The translations under genes were made by a program, and so were the position numbers. From Salvator merianae (taxonomy: Eukaryota > Chordata > Lepidosauria > Squamata > Teiidae), in NCBI GenBank assembly GCA_003586115.2, contig QVOM02000112.1, forward strand, positions 53,031,638 through 53,095,637: a stretch of 64,000 nt of DNA. Direction: 5' to 3'. Shown piece after piece: positions 13,050 to 25,009 of this stretch (its first letter is position 1; the number at the start of each line of letters is the position of its first letter). The notes below the pieces were generated by a model. The model searched no databases. It was not told where the DNA came from and was given only the letters and a program-made list of their open reading frames with translations.

Positions 13050-14515
13050 TAGTGCCTGTTCACAGACTGACTACAAGAAGAAAAGGTAATACCAAGAGGT
13101 CATCAGTATGACTTACAAGTGCAGTATTGGAAGTCATTAAAGGCAAGAAAAGTTTACTTAGCAAAGGGAAGGCTTGTCCTAATGAGGAGAACAGGAAGGA
13201 ACATAGATTCTGACTGAACAAGTGCAAGGTGGCAATCAGGTATGCTAAGAAGGAATTCATTGCTAGAAACCTCAGAAGAAATAATAGAACTTCTTTAAGT
13301 ACTTCAGAAGTAGGGATCCAAGCAGGAAAGAAGTTGGACCATTAGATGACAATGGACAAAAAAGGATAATTAAAAAGGATAATTAAAAAGGACATGGAGA
13401 TTGCAGAGAGGCTAAATGAATTCTTTACCTCTGTTTTCACTGAGGAAAACAGTGCGCTGAACCGAGCCTATCTTTTCAGGGAGGGAATCACAATAATTAA
13501 ATTGGATAGAAGTAAACAGGGAGGAGTCCTCTCATGTCTTGAAAAACTAAATGCTAACTAATCACTGGGATTAGATGGTATTCATCCGAAAGTTCCTAAA
13601 GAATTCAAATGTTAAATAGCTGATCTTCTATCCAAAATATATAATCTTTCCCTAAAATCAGGCTCTGTGCCTGTGCACAAAGAGGGGCAGGCATTGCTGA
13701 ATAAAAATCAGGATGACTTTTGTAAAGGTAAATTATGCCCTACTAACTTGTTAGAATTCTTTGAGAGTGTTAATAAGAATGTGGATAAAGGTGATCTAGT
13801 TGTGATTGTCTGTCTGGGCTTTCAGAAGGTTTTTGAGAAAGTCCCCTATCAAAGGCTCCTGAATAAAGTTTTTTAATCATGGAATAAAAGGACAGGTCTG
13901 TCCTGGATTGGTAACTAGCTAAAGGACAGGAAACAGAGATTAGGAATAAATGGACAATTCTCAGGGTGGAGGGAAGTAAAATGTAAGTTCCCCCAAGGTT
14001 CAGAAATAGGACCTTGCCCATGCAATCAACCAGGAGTTGGCCGTGACTGAATGGTTCCCAACCACCACCACCACAAAAACAAGTGAATAGAGAAAAATTC
14101 TTTTTACTATCACACACCACTCGAACCAGGGGGCACCCAATTAAGCTAATGGACAGAGAGTTAAGACTGATAAGGGGAGTATTTTTTCACCTAGAGGTTC
14201 ACTGGACTATGGAATTTATTATCAGAAGAGGTGATGATAGCAGCTAACCTGGATAGCTTTAAGAAAGAGTTAAGACACATTCATGGAGGACACATGTAGC
14301 AATAGCTACTAGAATAGATGGCTAGATATTGCTCCAGGTTGGAGAGACAGGCAAGATGCCTCTGAAGGCCATTTGTAGGGAAATGAGAACAGGTGAAACT
14401 TTTGCCTTTGTCTTCTGCTTGAGAATGCCCAGAAGCAATTGGTGGGCCACTGTGTGAGAGAAGATGCTGGACTATATAGACTGTGACCTCATCTGGCAGG
14501 ACTCTTCTTATATTT
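13050..14515 (+). mobile_element. CR1-type LINE relic (reverse transcriptase part and 3' end)
   Basis: Read in shifting frames on the + strand, typical CR1/L3 pol segments appear in order. NEFFTSVFTEEN lies at about 13415-13450 and GLDGIHPK at 13568-13590. A KGKLCPTNLLEFF block at about 13720-13760 is followed by a decayed D-x-x-K-A-F-D-like segment. The C-terminal block LWNLLSEEVMIAANLDSF lies at about 14205-14260. The element ends with TCTTCTTATATTTTTATGTTC near 14500, as CR1-like ends do. Frameshifts and stops make it a dead copy. A tract at 14010-14045 resembling a SINE tail may be a later insertion. Confidence 0.8.
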
Positions 14516-15784
14516 TTATGTTCATTGTTATCAAGTTTATCAGTAATGGCCAGGAGAAACTTTCTTCACTATTGTGGGTTATCTCTATATAAGGAGGTAT
14601 CTGATCCTCACATGGCACTAGGGAAACTTCTTTGCTTGTTAATTCACCATTAGGAAAAGTGAAGCAATAGGTTTTGTGAACTACTTGGTGATGGCGATGG
14701 TGGTAGATAATGAATGCAAATTTTTGTTTCTTACAAAATGTCTCCAAGCAGCAAATTGATGGAACAATATGATTACTTCGGTTTTGGAGTGATACCATAT
14801 ACTGGCAAAGCCAGAACTTCCTTTTGAAGACATAAAATTCGGAAAATATGTTGTTTAAAGGGAGAGTGAAGTATTCAAGTTTAATTAATCTGGAAACAAG
14901 GTTTCCAGTGGGAACATACCCTGCCTTCCTCATAGATGTATCTAGCGGGCCACACTGTTTGCCAGTGGCCTGATATATTTCAGTGGACCACTATGGTGTT
15001 AATATTCAGTATTCACATCATTCTGCTAAAGTAGCACATACCACTACAAAAGAACATATTGAATTACCTGCATAAGTTGAAAAACCAGCATGCATGACTT
15101 TAGAGGACACCAATTTGGTTTGACCTGTTTTGGTGCTGAGTCTTCTGCAAAAAGACACAGACTTGCATGCATAAACTCTGCTTGTATATCCATTAAGTTC
15201 TAACACTCCACTCCACCCCAGATGTACACATATCTCAATTTGTGTATGTGTATCCTTGTTCAGAGGTTAATGTGTATATAAATAATGTTTTTCCCTCCTC
15301 TTGTTGTAATTTAAATCTTTGGGCAAGCTTTTTCCTCAACACACTAAAGATTACTTTGCAATGTTGCTGAATATTATTATCTACTTAAAAGCTGTTGCCA
15401 CATATGGATCGAGTGGGAAGAAGCCATTGCATCCCATCTGTTAGCTGAACAAGTCGATCTTGGTTAAAAATGAGATCACTCCTCTCTCTTGAACTCCTCT
15501 ACCCCCCTACATACATCGCATGTTGAAGCCACTGGAGGTATAATATCATTGACAACCATGACGGAAAGTTCTTTCCTTGTAACGCAAAGCAAACAACACT
15601 GGAACAAAAAGATGCTTACAGAGAAACAGTGGGATAGAGTGGGTTGCATGCCGGGTTAGGACTGCAGATATTTTTAAATCTCTATTCAGATTAGAAAGGC
15701 TTCCAGGGACAAGGCTGATATAGTTACCTTTATATCTCTCTTGGATTGTAATCTTTGAGATTTCCTATGCTTAACTGAGATCCA

Positions 15785-16335
15785 GAACAGAGGGCCACAA
15801 AGACTACTTCAGAGCCTCTTTGGTCTGCACATTAGTGCAGATCAGAGGGGCCCCACCCACTGCTGGTGTGGACAGAGCATAATCCAAATCAGGCAGCCCC
15901 TGATGTGGATTACAGGTGGTCCTCGGCATTAAGGACCACTAAGGTACCAGCTAGGGCCAGTCCTGACCATGGAGGTGCACAGAAGGCATAACTTCATTTT
16001 CCAAACTATCAGGGAACCCAGTTCAGCTGCGCATCAAAGCACACTATTGAAATGGGTTCCAAGGAGCTTTGAAGTTAGGAAATTTCCTTCCTAGCTGTCT
16101 CTCAAAGGTGGGCTCTGAAGTTGTCTGAGCTTCAGGGCCGACATGGGGACCAGTCTAGATCAGTGTTGTGCAGACGGCACTGTTCCAGATCATGCCTTTT
16201 TGTGCTGAATCAGCAGGTCTTACTGGTACAGACCCTCTGGGCCAGATCACGGCAAAGGAAGCACAGAAAGGCACTTATTTTCATTCAGTTGGGACAGGTG
16301 CTTATAAACATTGCTTTTCTTAGACTTATTTCTGA
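15785..16335. mobile_element. Candidate DNA-element relic
   Basis: It contains TTTGAAGTTAGGAAATTTCC and GGTCTGCACATTAGTGCAGA-type short inversions. The tail GCAGACGGCACTGTTCCAGA resembles interior text of the copies at 45702 and 31355. Ends are not defined. Confidence 0.35.
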
Positions 16336-17066
16336 GTAGACCTGTTTTTAATTGCACTGTTGCCTAACTTTCTGTTTCTGTCACATTTTGGTTTGAACAA
16401 ATAGATATTACCTCACTTGCTTGGATCCACACTAAACACTATAGGGATATTTTGAAAATGCATAAGAAAGCAGTTAGATTTTCCTGTTAAGAAAAAACAT
16501 CCGATACTATTTCAGTATTGTGGAGGCAGTTCTTAGGACAGTGAATGACACATAGTTTATTTTCCCTTAAACTCTTTTTTTTATCTTAATCCTGGTTATA
16601 TTTTGCAAAAATGCTTGAAAAATGATTTTCAATTTGTAATTGAAAATCCAGCTAGGCTAGCTATGTGCTCACAGTCAACACTTGAAGGGCACGTGGGAAT
16701 TTGAAACAAAATTATAATAACTTCTTCTTATGATGCAATCTTTTTTTTAGATAAGCTTCTTTGTATGGATAATAAATAGCTCACGTAAGAGAACTTTTGT
16801 AATTATAAATAGCTGTAATTTGATAGGTTAACCATGTGCAGAATATTAAACAGACTACCAAAGGGAATTTGGCATTTTTACAGGCATAATGGAGTTAATT
16901 TGCTGGTTTGGAGCAGTTTGATGGTACCATCTGGGAGGAATTTGATGCATTCTTTGTTTATCAAAATTAAGATAAATTTTGCTTTTCTCCATGTTCTAAT
17001 TGTCAAAGAGAACTGGAAGCACATGGAATTTGGTTGCTCACTAATTTTATGAACTTTGATGAGTTC

Positions 17067-17530
17067 GTTATTCGTTTATTTATTTGTGTATATACCCCAT
17101 CCTATACCAAAGATCTCAGAATGAGTTATAACCAATAAAAGCAATACAGATTAGTTAAAAGCAATACAATAAAAACAGACGAAAGCCATTTAAAATCACA
17201 CATAAATAGCAGTAAAAAGATTAAAATTAAAATTATGATGCTCTGCGCCGGAGGCCAGATTAGTTAATCAAAGGTGTGAGTAAAGAGGTTCATCTTCATC
17301 AACTGTCTAAACACGTACAATGGAGGTGTCATAAGGGAGGCTATTCCACAAGTTGAGGGCTGCCACGAAGAAGGCCCTCTCATGCATCCCCGCACCTTTA
17401 ATTTCTGAGGGTGATGGCACTGCCAAGGAGGCCTCCCTAGCAGATCGTAAGACACAAGCAGGCCTATATGGGAGGAGGTATTCCTTTAGGTAATTGGGGT
17501 CCAAGGTATTTAGGGCTCAGTAGTTGGACT
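17067..17530 (-). mobile_element. L2/CR1-like LINE 3' end
   Basis: On the minus strand, 17504-17264 translates to the C-terminal block shared by vertebrate L2/CR1 polymerases: RAFFVAALNLWNSLPYDTS and then a Lys/Leu-rich tail. Downstream lies a 3' UTR-like stretch containing, on the + strand, TTATTTATTTGTGTATATACC. Similar blocks stand at 23230-23547 and 57390-57560. The copy is 5'-truncated. Confidence 0.7.
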
Positions 17531-17689
17531 ATAAAGTAGTATTTTAACATTTCCACATCCAGGGAGGACCTCTTGAGAATAGAGTGCACCACTATCTCCT
17601 TAAGAGCCAGCAAGACCTCCCTATCCCTTCCTGGCCAAACTCCACTGGCTAGTTTTTATCAGCCTGGACAAGAAAAGGGAGATTGATAA

Positions 17690-17896
17690 TTTGGGTGGAG
17701 CTAGTGCCTTAGGGTCGGACATGGGTTTGAATCCCCACTTAGCCATGAAGGTTCACTTGTTGACTTCGAGCTGATCACTGCCTCTCATCCAATCTACCTC
17801 ATAAGGTTATTTTTGAGGTTAAAATGGAAAAAAAGGGAGTGTGTGCACTGTGTTAGGCTCTTTGAAGGAAAGGTGGGATATAAATGCTTCTTTCAA
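17690..17896 (+). mobile_element. MIR-like tRNA-derived SINE
   Basis: It contains a tRNA B-box-like GGGTTTGAATCCCC, then CCATGAAGGTTCACTTGTTGAC and CTCATCCAATCTACCTCATA. It ends GGAAAGGTGGGATATAAATG. This is the layout of the widespread amniote MIR-like/CORE-type SINE with a LINE-derived tail. Sense strand; somewhat diverged. Confidence 0.7.
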
Positions 17897-17962
17897 ATGG
17901 TAGGAGTTGAACCTGTGACCTTCTTCATACAAAGCAGATCCTCTATGTCTGACCTCTGGCTT
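17897..17962 (-). mobile_element. Partial tRNA-derived SINE (promoter part)
   Basis: Read on the minus strand it shows an A-box/B-box spacing typical of tRNA genes, with GAGGATCTGCTTTGTATGAA and then GGTTCAACTCC. It abuts the preceding SINE in opposite orientation. Too short and diverged to be a functional tRNA gene. Confidence 0.5.
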
Positions 17963-18315
17963 CTCCCCCAGAGAAATTATAAGGGCAATATTTAATAAAT
18001 GGGCGATGTAATTACCCCTTAGTGTGTAAAACATTATTGGATGTAATGACTCATTAGCTGCTTTGTATGTATCAGTTCTATTCTTATCCACTTCTTCCTG
18101 GTTTTGTTTTATAAATATTTATTCCAGAAATGTAAAACATATTGTTTGAAACAAAGTAAGGACTTCATGTATTTTTCAATATTGTGTCAGTTGGTGCCAA
18201 AGAAAATGAGTCTCCAGGTTTGTCCAGTGTGCTTTGTCCACTAGATGAAAAGGTATAATTTTCTTCAGCCCAAAAGCTGACTCTGCCCTTAGTTACTCAG
18301 CTTAAATTGAATTCA

Positions 18316-18430
18316 TTTGTTTATAGTAGTCCCTCATTATTTGCAAAGGTTGGGTTCCTAGAAAGCCTTGTGAATTTCAAATACTCAAATATTAAATAAT
18401 TGTGTCTATGGGAAAATGGGAGTTAGAGGC
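18316..18430. mobile_element. Possible Tigger/pogo-like terminal fragment
   Basis: The text TATAGTAGTCCCTCATTATT followed by TTGGGTTCCTAGAAA and CTGTGTCTATGGGAAAATG-like sequence resembles ends of Tc1-mariner/Tigger-type non-autonomous elements. A TA precedes the terminus. The other end was not found. The assignment rests on memory of such termini. Confidence 0.35.
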
Positions 18431-18675
18431 AGCTGGATCTAAGATCTCCACACAATGGGATGCTGTCAAGGCAGTAATAAGAAGAACATGCATTTCAAAA
18501 ACACGATGGTTCATTAAACAAAGGTGTAACCAAAAACCTTGATGAAATAAAATATTAGAAGATGATTACAAAAAGTCAGGGTCTGCTAAGACCTATAAAT
18601 ATCTGTTTTTAAAAAAGGAAGCTATTTGATGCTATGGAAACCACTAATACAGCTAAAGCTGAATTATACACAAAA

Positions 18676-18746
18676 CATGAACCAGCAACCTTCTGCTTTC
18701 CAGGCAGTTTGCCCTACCACTGGAATACTACCACTCCCAAATATGA
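18676..18746 (-). mobile_element. Partial tRNA-derived SINE
   Basis: AACCAGCAACCTTCTGCTTT and CAGGCAGTTTGCCCTACCAC are shared almost exactly with 24738-24780 in the same orientation, where the tRNA-like promoter is clearer. Only the promoter part is kept. Confidence 0.6.
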
Positions 18747-20329
18747 TTAACCATTCATAAATATATTTAAAACTCATATTAATAATAAAAATTCTCAGAA
18801 TGTTAGAGTTGCTTTGTTTAAAGAAAACTCAACAAGATTTTAAATTGTTTTAGTAACAGAGAAAATGAAATTAAGGGATAGTAGTTATTCTGGCTCAATT
18901 ATCATGGAAGATACACGCTATTTCTTAAGATATGTAAACCATGGCAATCTTGAATAAATAACTTTGGTGATTCTATTTATTTAAACATTAGCATTTATCA
19001 GCAGATTGAAACTCATAGCTTATAGCTCAGAACTGTTGTACAGAATACACTTACTAGTGTTGGCGGGGCAGTGAATGAAAACCCCAGCCAACATTGCATT
19101 TGCTTATAGTTGTATCTGTTTTTTAAAATATCTAATTCTGTTTCATTTAAACCTGACAATATTTCCATTGATAATTACATCTTTTCCCTTAGTATAAATA
19201 CTTACGTATTACTTTATTCTCGACATATGTTTTCTAGGGGCATTTTGCTTTTCTCATCCAATGATACAATCAAAATATTTTAAAGAAATAATTAATAGTA
19301 ATATGAACTTAACATTCAGAATTCCTTGAAAGATAATTAGGAAATGCTTTGGAAAGTGATGACTGGCAAAAAATCTTGGATTTGAAGGGATCATACTGTG
19401 CTCAGCAAATTGCGAGATTTATCAGCATCACATATATTTTCTAAAGTCATAGTGGATTTGTCCTTGGCCTCTCCACAAAGCTTATGAAATGGTTTAATTG
19501 GAGAAAACAGTATTTGATATTTCCTTCCTCTGTGTTTAAGGAGCAGATAAATAAGCCAAGAAGAACTAATTCACTGTGTTCACCAAGGGCCAAATTATAA
19601 ACTAACTGAAACAAAGATATATTTCAAACAGATAACTAATTACAATAGCAGAGTCTTAAACTTCCATAGCTTAGACCCCTTTGATGTGGGCACTGAACCC
19701 AAACTGGGTATCTTTAACAGGCAGTGATTGTGTGTCTTCCCTAGAGAGTTCCAAATTTCATTCCTTTTTAGAGGTAAAATGTCTTAAATAAAGAGTGAGT
19801 TAAAGGACACTGAACATGCTTCCTGGCATGCAAATATATTTGGAGACCCATGTAGAAAGACCCACCATTCTCTGGCTGTAGAATGCCTATCCATTTCTGG
19901 GCCATTTCTGGCACTCAGAGAAAACAGCCTCTGCCAGCAACTTCAGAGACCATAATCTTTCATTCTTGATGCACATCAACACATACCATGTGGAAGTTGC
20001 TAGTAAACATTTAATGTTCAGTATGTCACAATGAAACCAGAAGAGCAGGTCTGGTACCAGCTGCGGAACAACAACAGAACTGGAGAATTTAGCATTATTT
20101 GTTCATTAATTCATTTTGTTGGATGCTGCTACTCATATAGTTACGATATGACTTATAAAACATATTAGAACTTAGTGTAAGGAAATCCCACAGTGCAATG
20201 AATCATGAGAGATATCCATGTTTTGCTGGGTAGAGTGTTCTTGTATGAAATGGAAAAGGACAAATGGTAAAATGACAAGATCATTATTCATAAAAATGAT
20301 AACCTGGGAGAGTTCTCTGCCTCAGCTTA

Positions 20330-20605
20330 AAAGAGCTTGTCTAAATATACCACATATCATGCAGTGTTCTGCAATGCAGTCCCATGTCCTAGATTTGACA
20401 ATGTCAGGAAGCATTGTGGGACTACTTTCACCAGCTCTTCTTCCAGAATTAGGAGGGATTGTTATGGAAACTGCGTACAATATGCTGCAGGCATTGCTTG
20501 GAGCTTTATCAATCTGCCCCAGAGAAATGTGTTCCCTGCGGGAGGCATCTGCTGCAGCTGGGTGCCTTGGTGCCACAAGAGGTCAGTGTGAACAAGTCCT
20601 AAATC
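20330..20605. mobile_element. Candidate DNA-element copy
   Basis: The right end inverts to TTTAGGACTTGTTCACACTG, close to the family terminus at 53084 and 8878. The segment is open in several frames at once (up to 138 codons from 20218). With no similarity to known proteins, this points to compositional chance inside a repeat rather than a gene. The left end is uncertain. Confidence 0.4.
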
Positions 20606-22059
20606 TCCTTCTACACATGGAAGACCTTGATTAGGGTTGACCTCCTGAGCACTGTATTTTTTTTTTATTATTATTGCATCAAAACTGTAGCTTACATTGA
20701 GTTGGATTTTATTGTATGGAGTGCAGAAATCTTGCTGCCTTTCCAGTCAATCACTTAAATAAACACCTTTTTTGTTAGCAATTATATTGATTTGGTTGAT
20801 TCACACAAAAATATCCATGCCCTTACAATTAACCTTTGGATGAAATTGTGCAGGATCCTTCCAGTGCTCAGTGATTTCTCAAGGAATAAGGGGAAATCTT
20901 CTTTCCCAGGGGAAGGTCATAGTTCCTTCAAAAACTGTGTGCTAATAAAAGGATTATTCATGATTTTCCTGTGAACAAGCCTTATTGGTTATTAATTTAA
21001 CTCATTACTGACCTTGCTATGTAGTCTTCTAACTGGCACCATTTCTCACAAACCTCCTCACGCATTTACTATAAAGTCGCTGCAGGGAACAGAGCTATCA
21101 GCTTCCCCATTCTATTTTCCTTCTATTAGTTATTAGGAGGCTCACTTAGGTAAAGAGGAAAATTGTGCACGCATGATGATGCGGAATCAAGTCACATTCA
21201 TTTCACAACTCTGTCAAAGACTAAAGAGAAAATGAGAAATCTAAGCTGCTGTGGGTCTCTGGTGTGTTATTTGAAGAAAGAGCTTGTAATGTACAAACAT
21301 GAAAAGGTTTCTTGCAAAAAAAAAAAAGAAAGAAAATCCTGAGGAAAGACTTGCCGATAGTGAATTGAAGGGAAAAAAAATCTAGACTTTATTTTGAATA
21401 TGTCTTTTGATTAAAATTCATAGTTGTCACATAAAATAAATCACCTCCTTTTCCTATAATGTGACCTGAAACTGCTTCTAAGTGAATAAGATATGAACTC
21501 TAAATGTTCACAGTCTTTACTCTGACACATTCAATCATATCTCAAGGTGCCGGCAGAGCTGCCAAGTTTTTGAGACATTGTCATTCTTATTAAAGCTTAG
21601 CAGCACACAAGACCAATTCTAGCTTAGAAACACATGTTTGGCTAATACTTATAATCAAAGGAAATTTATTATGTAACAGTGTAAGAAGCCAGCAGAAATT
21701 TGGAACATGCTGGATTCTGATTAACTCCAAGCTACATCGTAAAGATTATGGTTACTCGGGACGTAGGTTCTGATAGTCTGCTAAATATGTTTTCACTTTG
21801 ATATCAGGTGCAGAGTCAGACAAAGTGCTAGGTGTCAGCATAGCAACAACAATCAATATGTACCCCCAGAATCACACAAGACTGCCACAAAGAATTTCTG
21901 GATCATGATTATGAAACATCTCTCTTATCAGTTTTTTTCCAGATGTTAAGCATTTGAGGCAAGTGTGGATCTGTCAACAGAATATAAGGATCCTGCTATG
22001 CACTATCGACACACGTAGAGGGGCTTAGTAGAAGCCACGCACAGTCTCCTTGGTTTAAG

Positions 22060-22490
22060 CCCTTTGCTTACTGGCTGCATGATGGGGCCTGTGATGCTGG
22101 ATGGGGCTGCGTAATGCCCTATCTGCCATGGCGACCAGCAGGCCTGCGCAATGGGCTGATCATAGCAGTGCCATCGGGCCTATGTGATCGGGCTGCGCAA
22201 TGCCCTAACTGGACATGCAATGGCCAGCCAGTTGTCGTGGCAACAATCGGGCCCTGCCCGATCAGGCACAAGAACACCAGATTGGGCATCACGTGGCCCC
22301 ATCTGGCATCGTGCGATGGGGCAGGCCTGATTGAGTCACCATGGCAGCAGCCAGATGCTTGCCGGCGACTGTGAATGTTTCAGGACCTGTTTTTGGCCAC
22401 GCAGTGCAGACAGTGTCTGTGCTGTGTGTTTAAGTACTACGCTAGCACGGACTAATTTGTCTGTGCTAGCATAGTAAGAATGAAAATGAC
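22060..22490. mobile_element. DNA-element family member, GC-rich interior
   Basis: The right 110 bp inverted (CATTTTCATTCTTACTATGC, a short hairpin, then GACACTGTCTGCACTGCGTG) follow the left end of the copy at 31355 point by point. The interior is rich in GGGC/GCCC and CpG, unlike its surroundings. It also yields an 86-codon open frame (22114-22374) that I do not consider a gene. The left end is not defined. Confidence 0.55.
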
Positions 22491-23149
22491 CGATGTTATT
22501 TACTGAAAATTCCTGTGTGGTCCTTTTTCTCAAAATCTACATAGTCATCTGGGTATCATCTACATTCCGTATGCGTTGTAGATTGCATGGTGGGCAGTGT
22601 AGAAGATGCTTTTGCCAGTCAGCTTTGTTTGTAGCTTCAAGGGTTCAGGGGAAAAACCTGTCCCTGAATCCTCTCTTTTCTACTCAGAACTGGCTGAAAG
22701 CAGCCTCCAGATCAGTGCTGAAGTCAGGAAAAAGACTTTCCTTATCTGTCTGTGTTGATCTGAGGCCTTGTCTAATGCTGGTACACAACAGGATTTGCCC
22801 CCTCCATTCTGATCTTGAGTGGAAGTGGAGCAAATGGCTTCAAGACTCAAGAAGGGTGATGCACATCCCCAGAGCAGTGACAAAGGAGGAGAAGGTTTTC
22901 ACCTCCTTTGGGCACTACCTTCTGGGGCTGTGATTCCTACAGTTAGGGCAGACTTGCTGCCTTTGAAATCTGATTAAATGGTCAGTCATGCACACCATCA
23001 GTCAATCCAGTGTAGCCAATTTAGGTAAAACAAGGTCTACCTTTTGAGGTCTTAAGGTTGATCACAACAATTAAAATGTATAAAAGCAAGATTAAAACAG
23101 ATAAAGCAGTGCAGTATGCAACAGAGGATCCTTGAAAACTTTGATTCAT

Positions 23150-23805
23150 TTTTATTTGTAGTTGATTTGAATTTCTATACCACCCTTTACCAATCTCAAG
23201 GTGGTGAACAAAATCCACCAAAACAAAACCTATAAAATAATGGAGTACATGCATTCATAAAAATCATTCAGTCTCCAACTCATACATAAATCAAAAACTA
23301 AAACACAATATTCATAAACTGTGAGAGTGTCCAGCTGATCTCCAAAAGCCAGGTGGAGTAAATACATTTTTAAGAAGTACTGAGAAATATCCAATATTTG
23401 TGCCTGGTGTATGTCTGAAGGTAAACTATTCCAAAGTCTATGGGCTGCCACAAAGAAAACCCTCTCTCTAGTAAGTGACCCAAGGTCCTGATGGGGTGAT
23501 GGATCCAGTGGGAGGGCTTCATTAAAATACCTTGATTGATGGACCAAGCTGTAGGATTCAGAAGCTGAAACCAGTGCAAAACACTGAAACCAGTCTGCTA
23601 GCTGGCATTTCAGGCTGGGCTTGCATTACTCCAGTTTTTAAAGACCTGCAGTGGCTGCCAGTTCACTTTGGAACCAGTTTGGGGAGGCATTCTCAAGTTA
23701 CATAAGGCTTTAAATATCATAATCAAAACCTTGAATTGGCCCCAAAGTGAACTGGCAGCCACTGCAGATCTTCAAAAACCAGAGTAATGCGAACCCAGCC
23801 TGAAA
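23150..23805 (-). mobile_element. L2/CR1-like LINE 3' part with internal inverted duplication
   Basis: On the minus strand, 23547-23230 includes RERVFFVAAHRLWNSLPSDI, a characteristic L2/CR1-like C-terminal block. The + strand stretch 23150-23225 resembles the 3' UTR of such elements. Upstream in the element, 23742-23805 reads as the HWLPV-type block in antisense. The same 64 bp recurs inverted at 23608-23671. Degenerate; not coding for an intact protein. Confidence 0.65.
23608..23805. repeat. Inverted repeat, 64-bp arms
   Basis: Arms 23608-23671 and 23742-23805 are reverse complements with only a handful of mismatches and a spacer of about 70 bp. The arms end at CACTTTGG / CCAAAGTG. It lies inside an L2/CR1-like relic. 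Confidence 0.9.
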
Positions 23806-24595
23806 CTCCATCTGTCTTCCCACCCCAACAGTGACGTTCTCATCCTCCAGAATACAGTGCCCACAACAAAGTCTGTCATTGGATGGGAGGAAATAGGGAA
23901 CCCTCCCTCTTTACAACCAAAAAGTACATTTTCCTCCCAAAATAATCTACTTGCATTTCTCACTTTGCCAAATAAAATGGGCTAACAAACTGAATCAGGC
24001 TGAGAACTCATTTAATCTGAATGCAAAGTAGTCCTAATTTGGGCAATTTAGTCCAGAAAAAGAACAGGAAGGCAATATTTTGTCATGACGGTCAGAACCG
24101 AAGACAATCTGTAAATTAATTAAATGCTGTGTCTGACTGCATCCTTAATATTTTTTTATCTATATCAGATGGTTATTTGTTTGCTTTGTTTTGTTTTTAC
24201 ATGGAGCGTGAAATCTGTTCACATGCAAATGCAGCTGAGGGAGAAATCAAGTCTTGAAACTCCTGTTTGGTTACAGGACCAGAAATATGCAGCAGCTATT
24301 TTGACTCTGTTATAACATCACTGATATTGGGTTTGCTTTGAAACCTGACCATCCTGTGTATTGCAGAATGAGGCTTCCTATGGCAAACTGACCAAAAACA
24401 TGCTTGTGGAAAATCCAGAAGAGACAGGTGGTATGATTAAAATAAATTATTTTTAAAAAAGTAATCTTTATTCAGAACATCAACATACATAAAAATAATA
24501 TAATGAACAAAACTTACAGCAGTGCTAATAAAAATGATTTTTTTACATTTTAGGATATGCTTGTGCTAGCTCATGATTTAGTAATAATACTATAT

Positions 24596-24800
24596 TTGCT
24601 GTTTTGTTGTTGCTGTTTTCGGGTACCATCGAGTTGTAGCTGATTGCTGGTTGACTGCATGGGCACCTCCATGCAGTTTTCTTGGGAGAGATACACAAAT
24701 GGTTTGCCATTGTCTGCTTCTGGGGAAACACCGGAGATCAAACCAGCAACCCTCTGCTTCCCAGGCAGTTTGCTCTACCATTGAACTACAGTCATCTGCA
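24596..24800 (-). mobile_element. tRNA-derived SINE
   Basis: On the minus strand the element opens with GTAGTTCAATGGTAGAGCAA (A-box TGGTAGAGCA) and continues to a B-box in GGTTTGATCTC. The body is CAATGGCAAACCATTTGTG and GCCCATGCAGTCAACCAGC. This is the structure of squamate tRNA-derived SINEs (Sauria-type body). It ends in an AACAAC-rich tail near 24600. Copies of the same family lie at 35205 and 42385. Confidence 0.75.
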
Positions 24801-25009
24801 TGCCTCCTGAACTAGTTTACTCATGAGTGGGATGGCAGTAGACCTTTTAAAAGCTTTTTAAAAAGTTCTACCACTGTCCTGAGCAAGTTGGCCATTTTGG
24901 GCTGCCTAGACCAGTATACGCTCTATCCTCTACACTCCAGAGTGTAGAAAAGAGAGGCCCAGAAGGGGTCTTACTAGGATACTGGTAAATACAGAAAACC
25001 CCTTGTCTT

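Noticed and set aside
20218..20634. 138-codon open frame with overlapping frames on both strands
   Set aside because: Openness in three frames at once indicates composition; the segment ends in a DNA-element terminus.
22493..22933. 146-codon open frame
   Set aside because: No recognisable family, no splice or promoter signals; likely chance in repeat-derived sequence.
24700..24790. Functional tRNA gene on the minus strand
   Set aside because: A- and B-box-like text is present, but no cloverleaf with paired acceptor stem can be formed by eye, and it continues into a SINE body.
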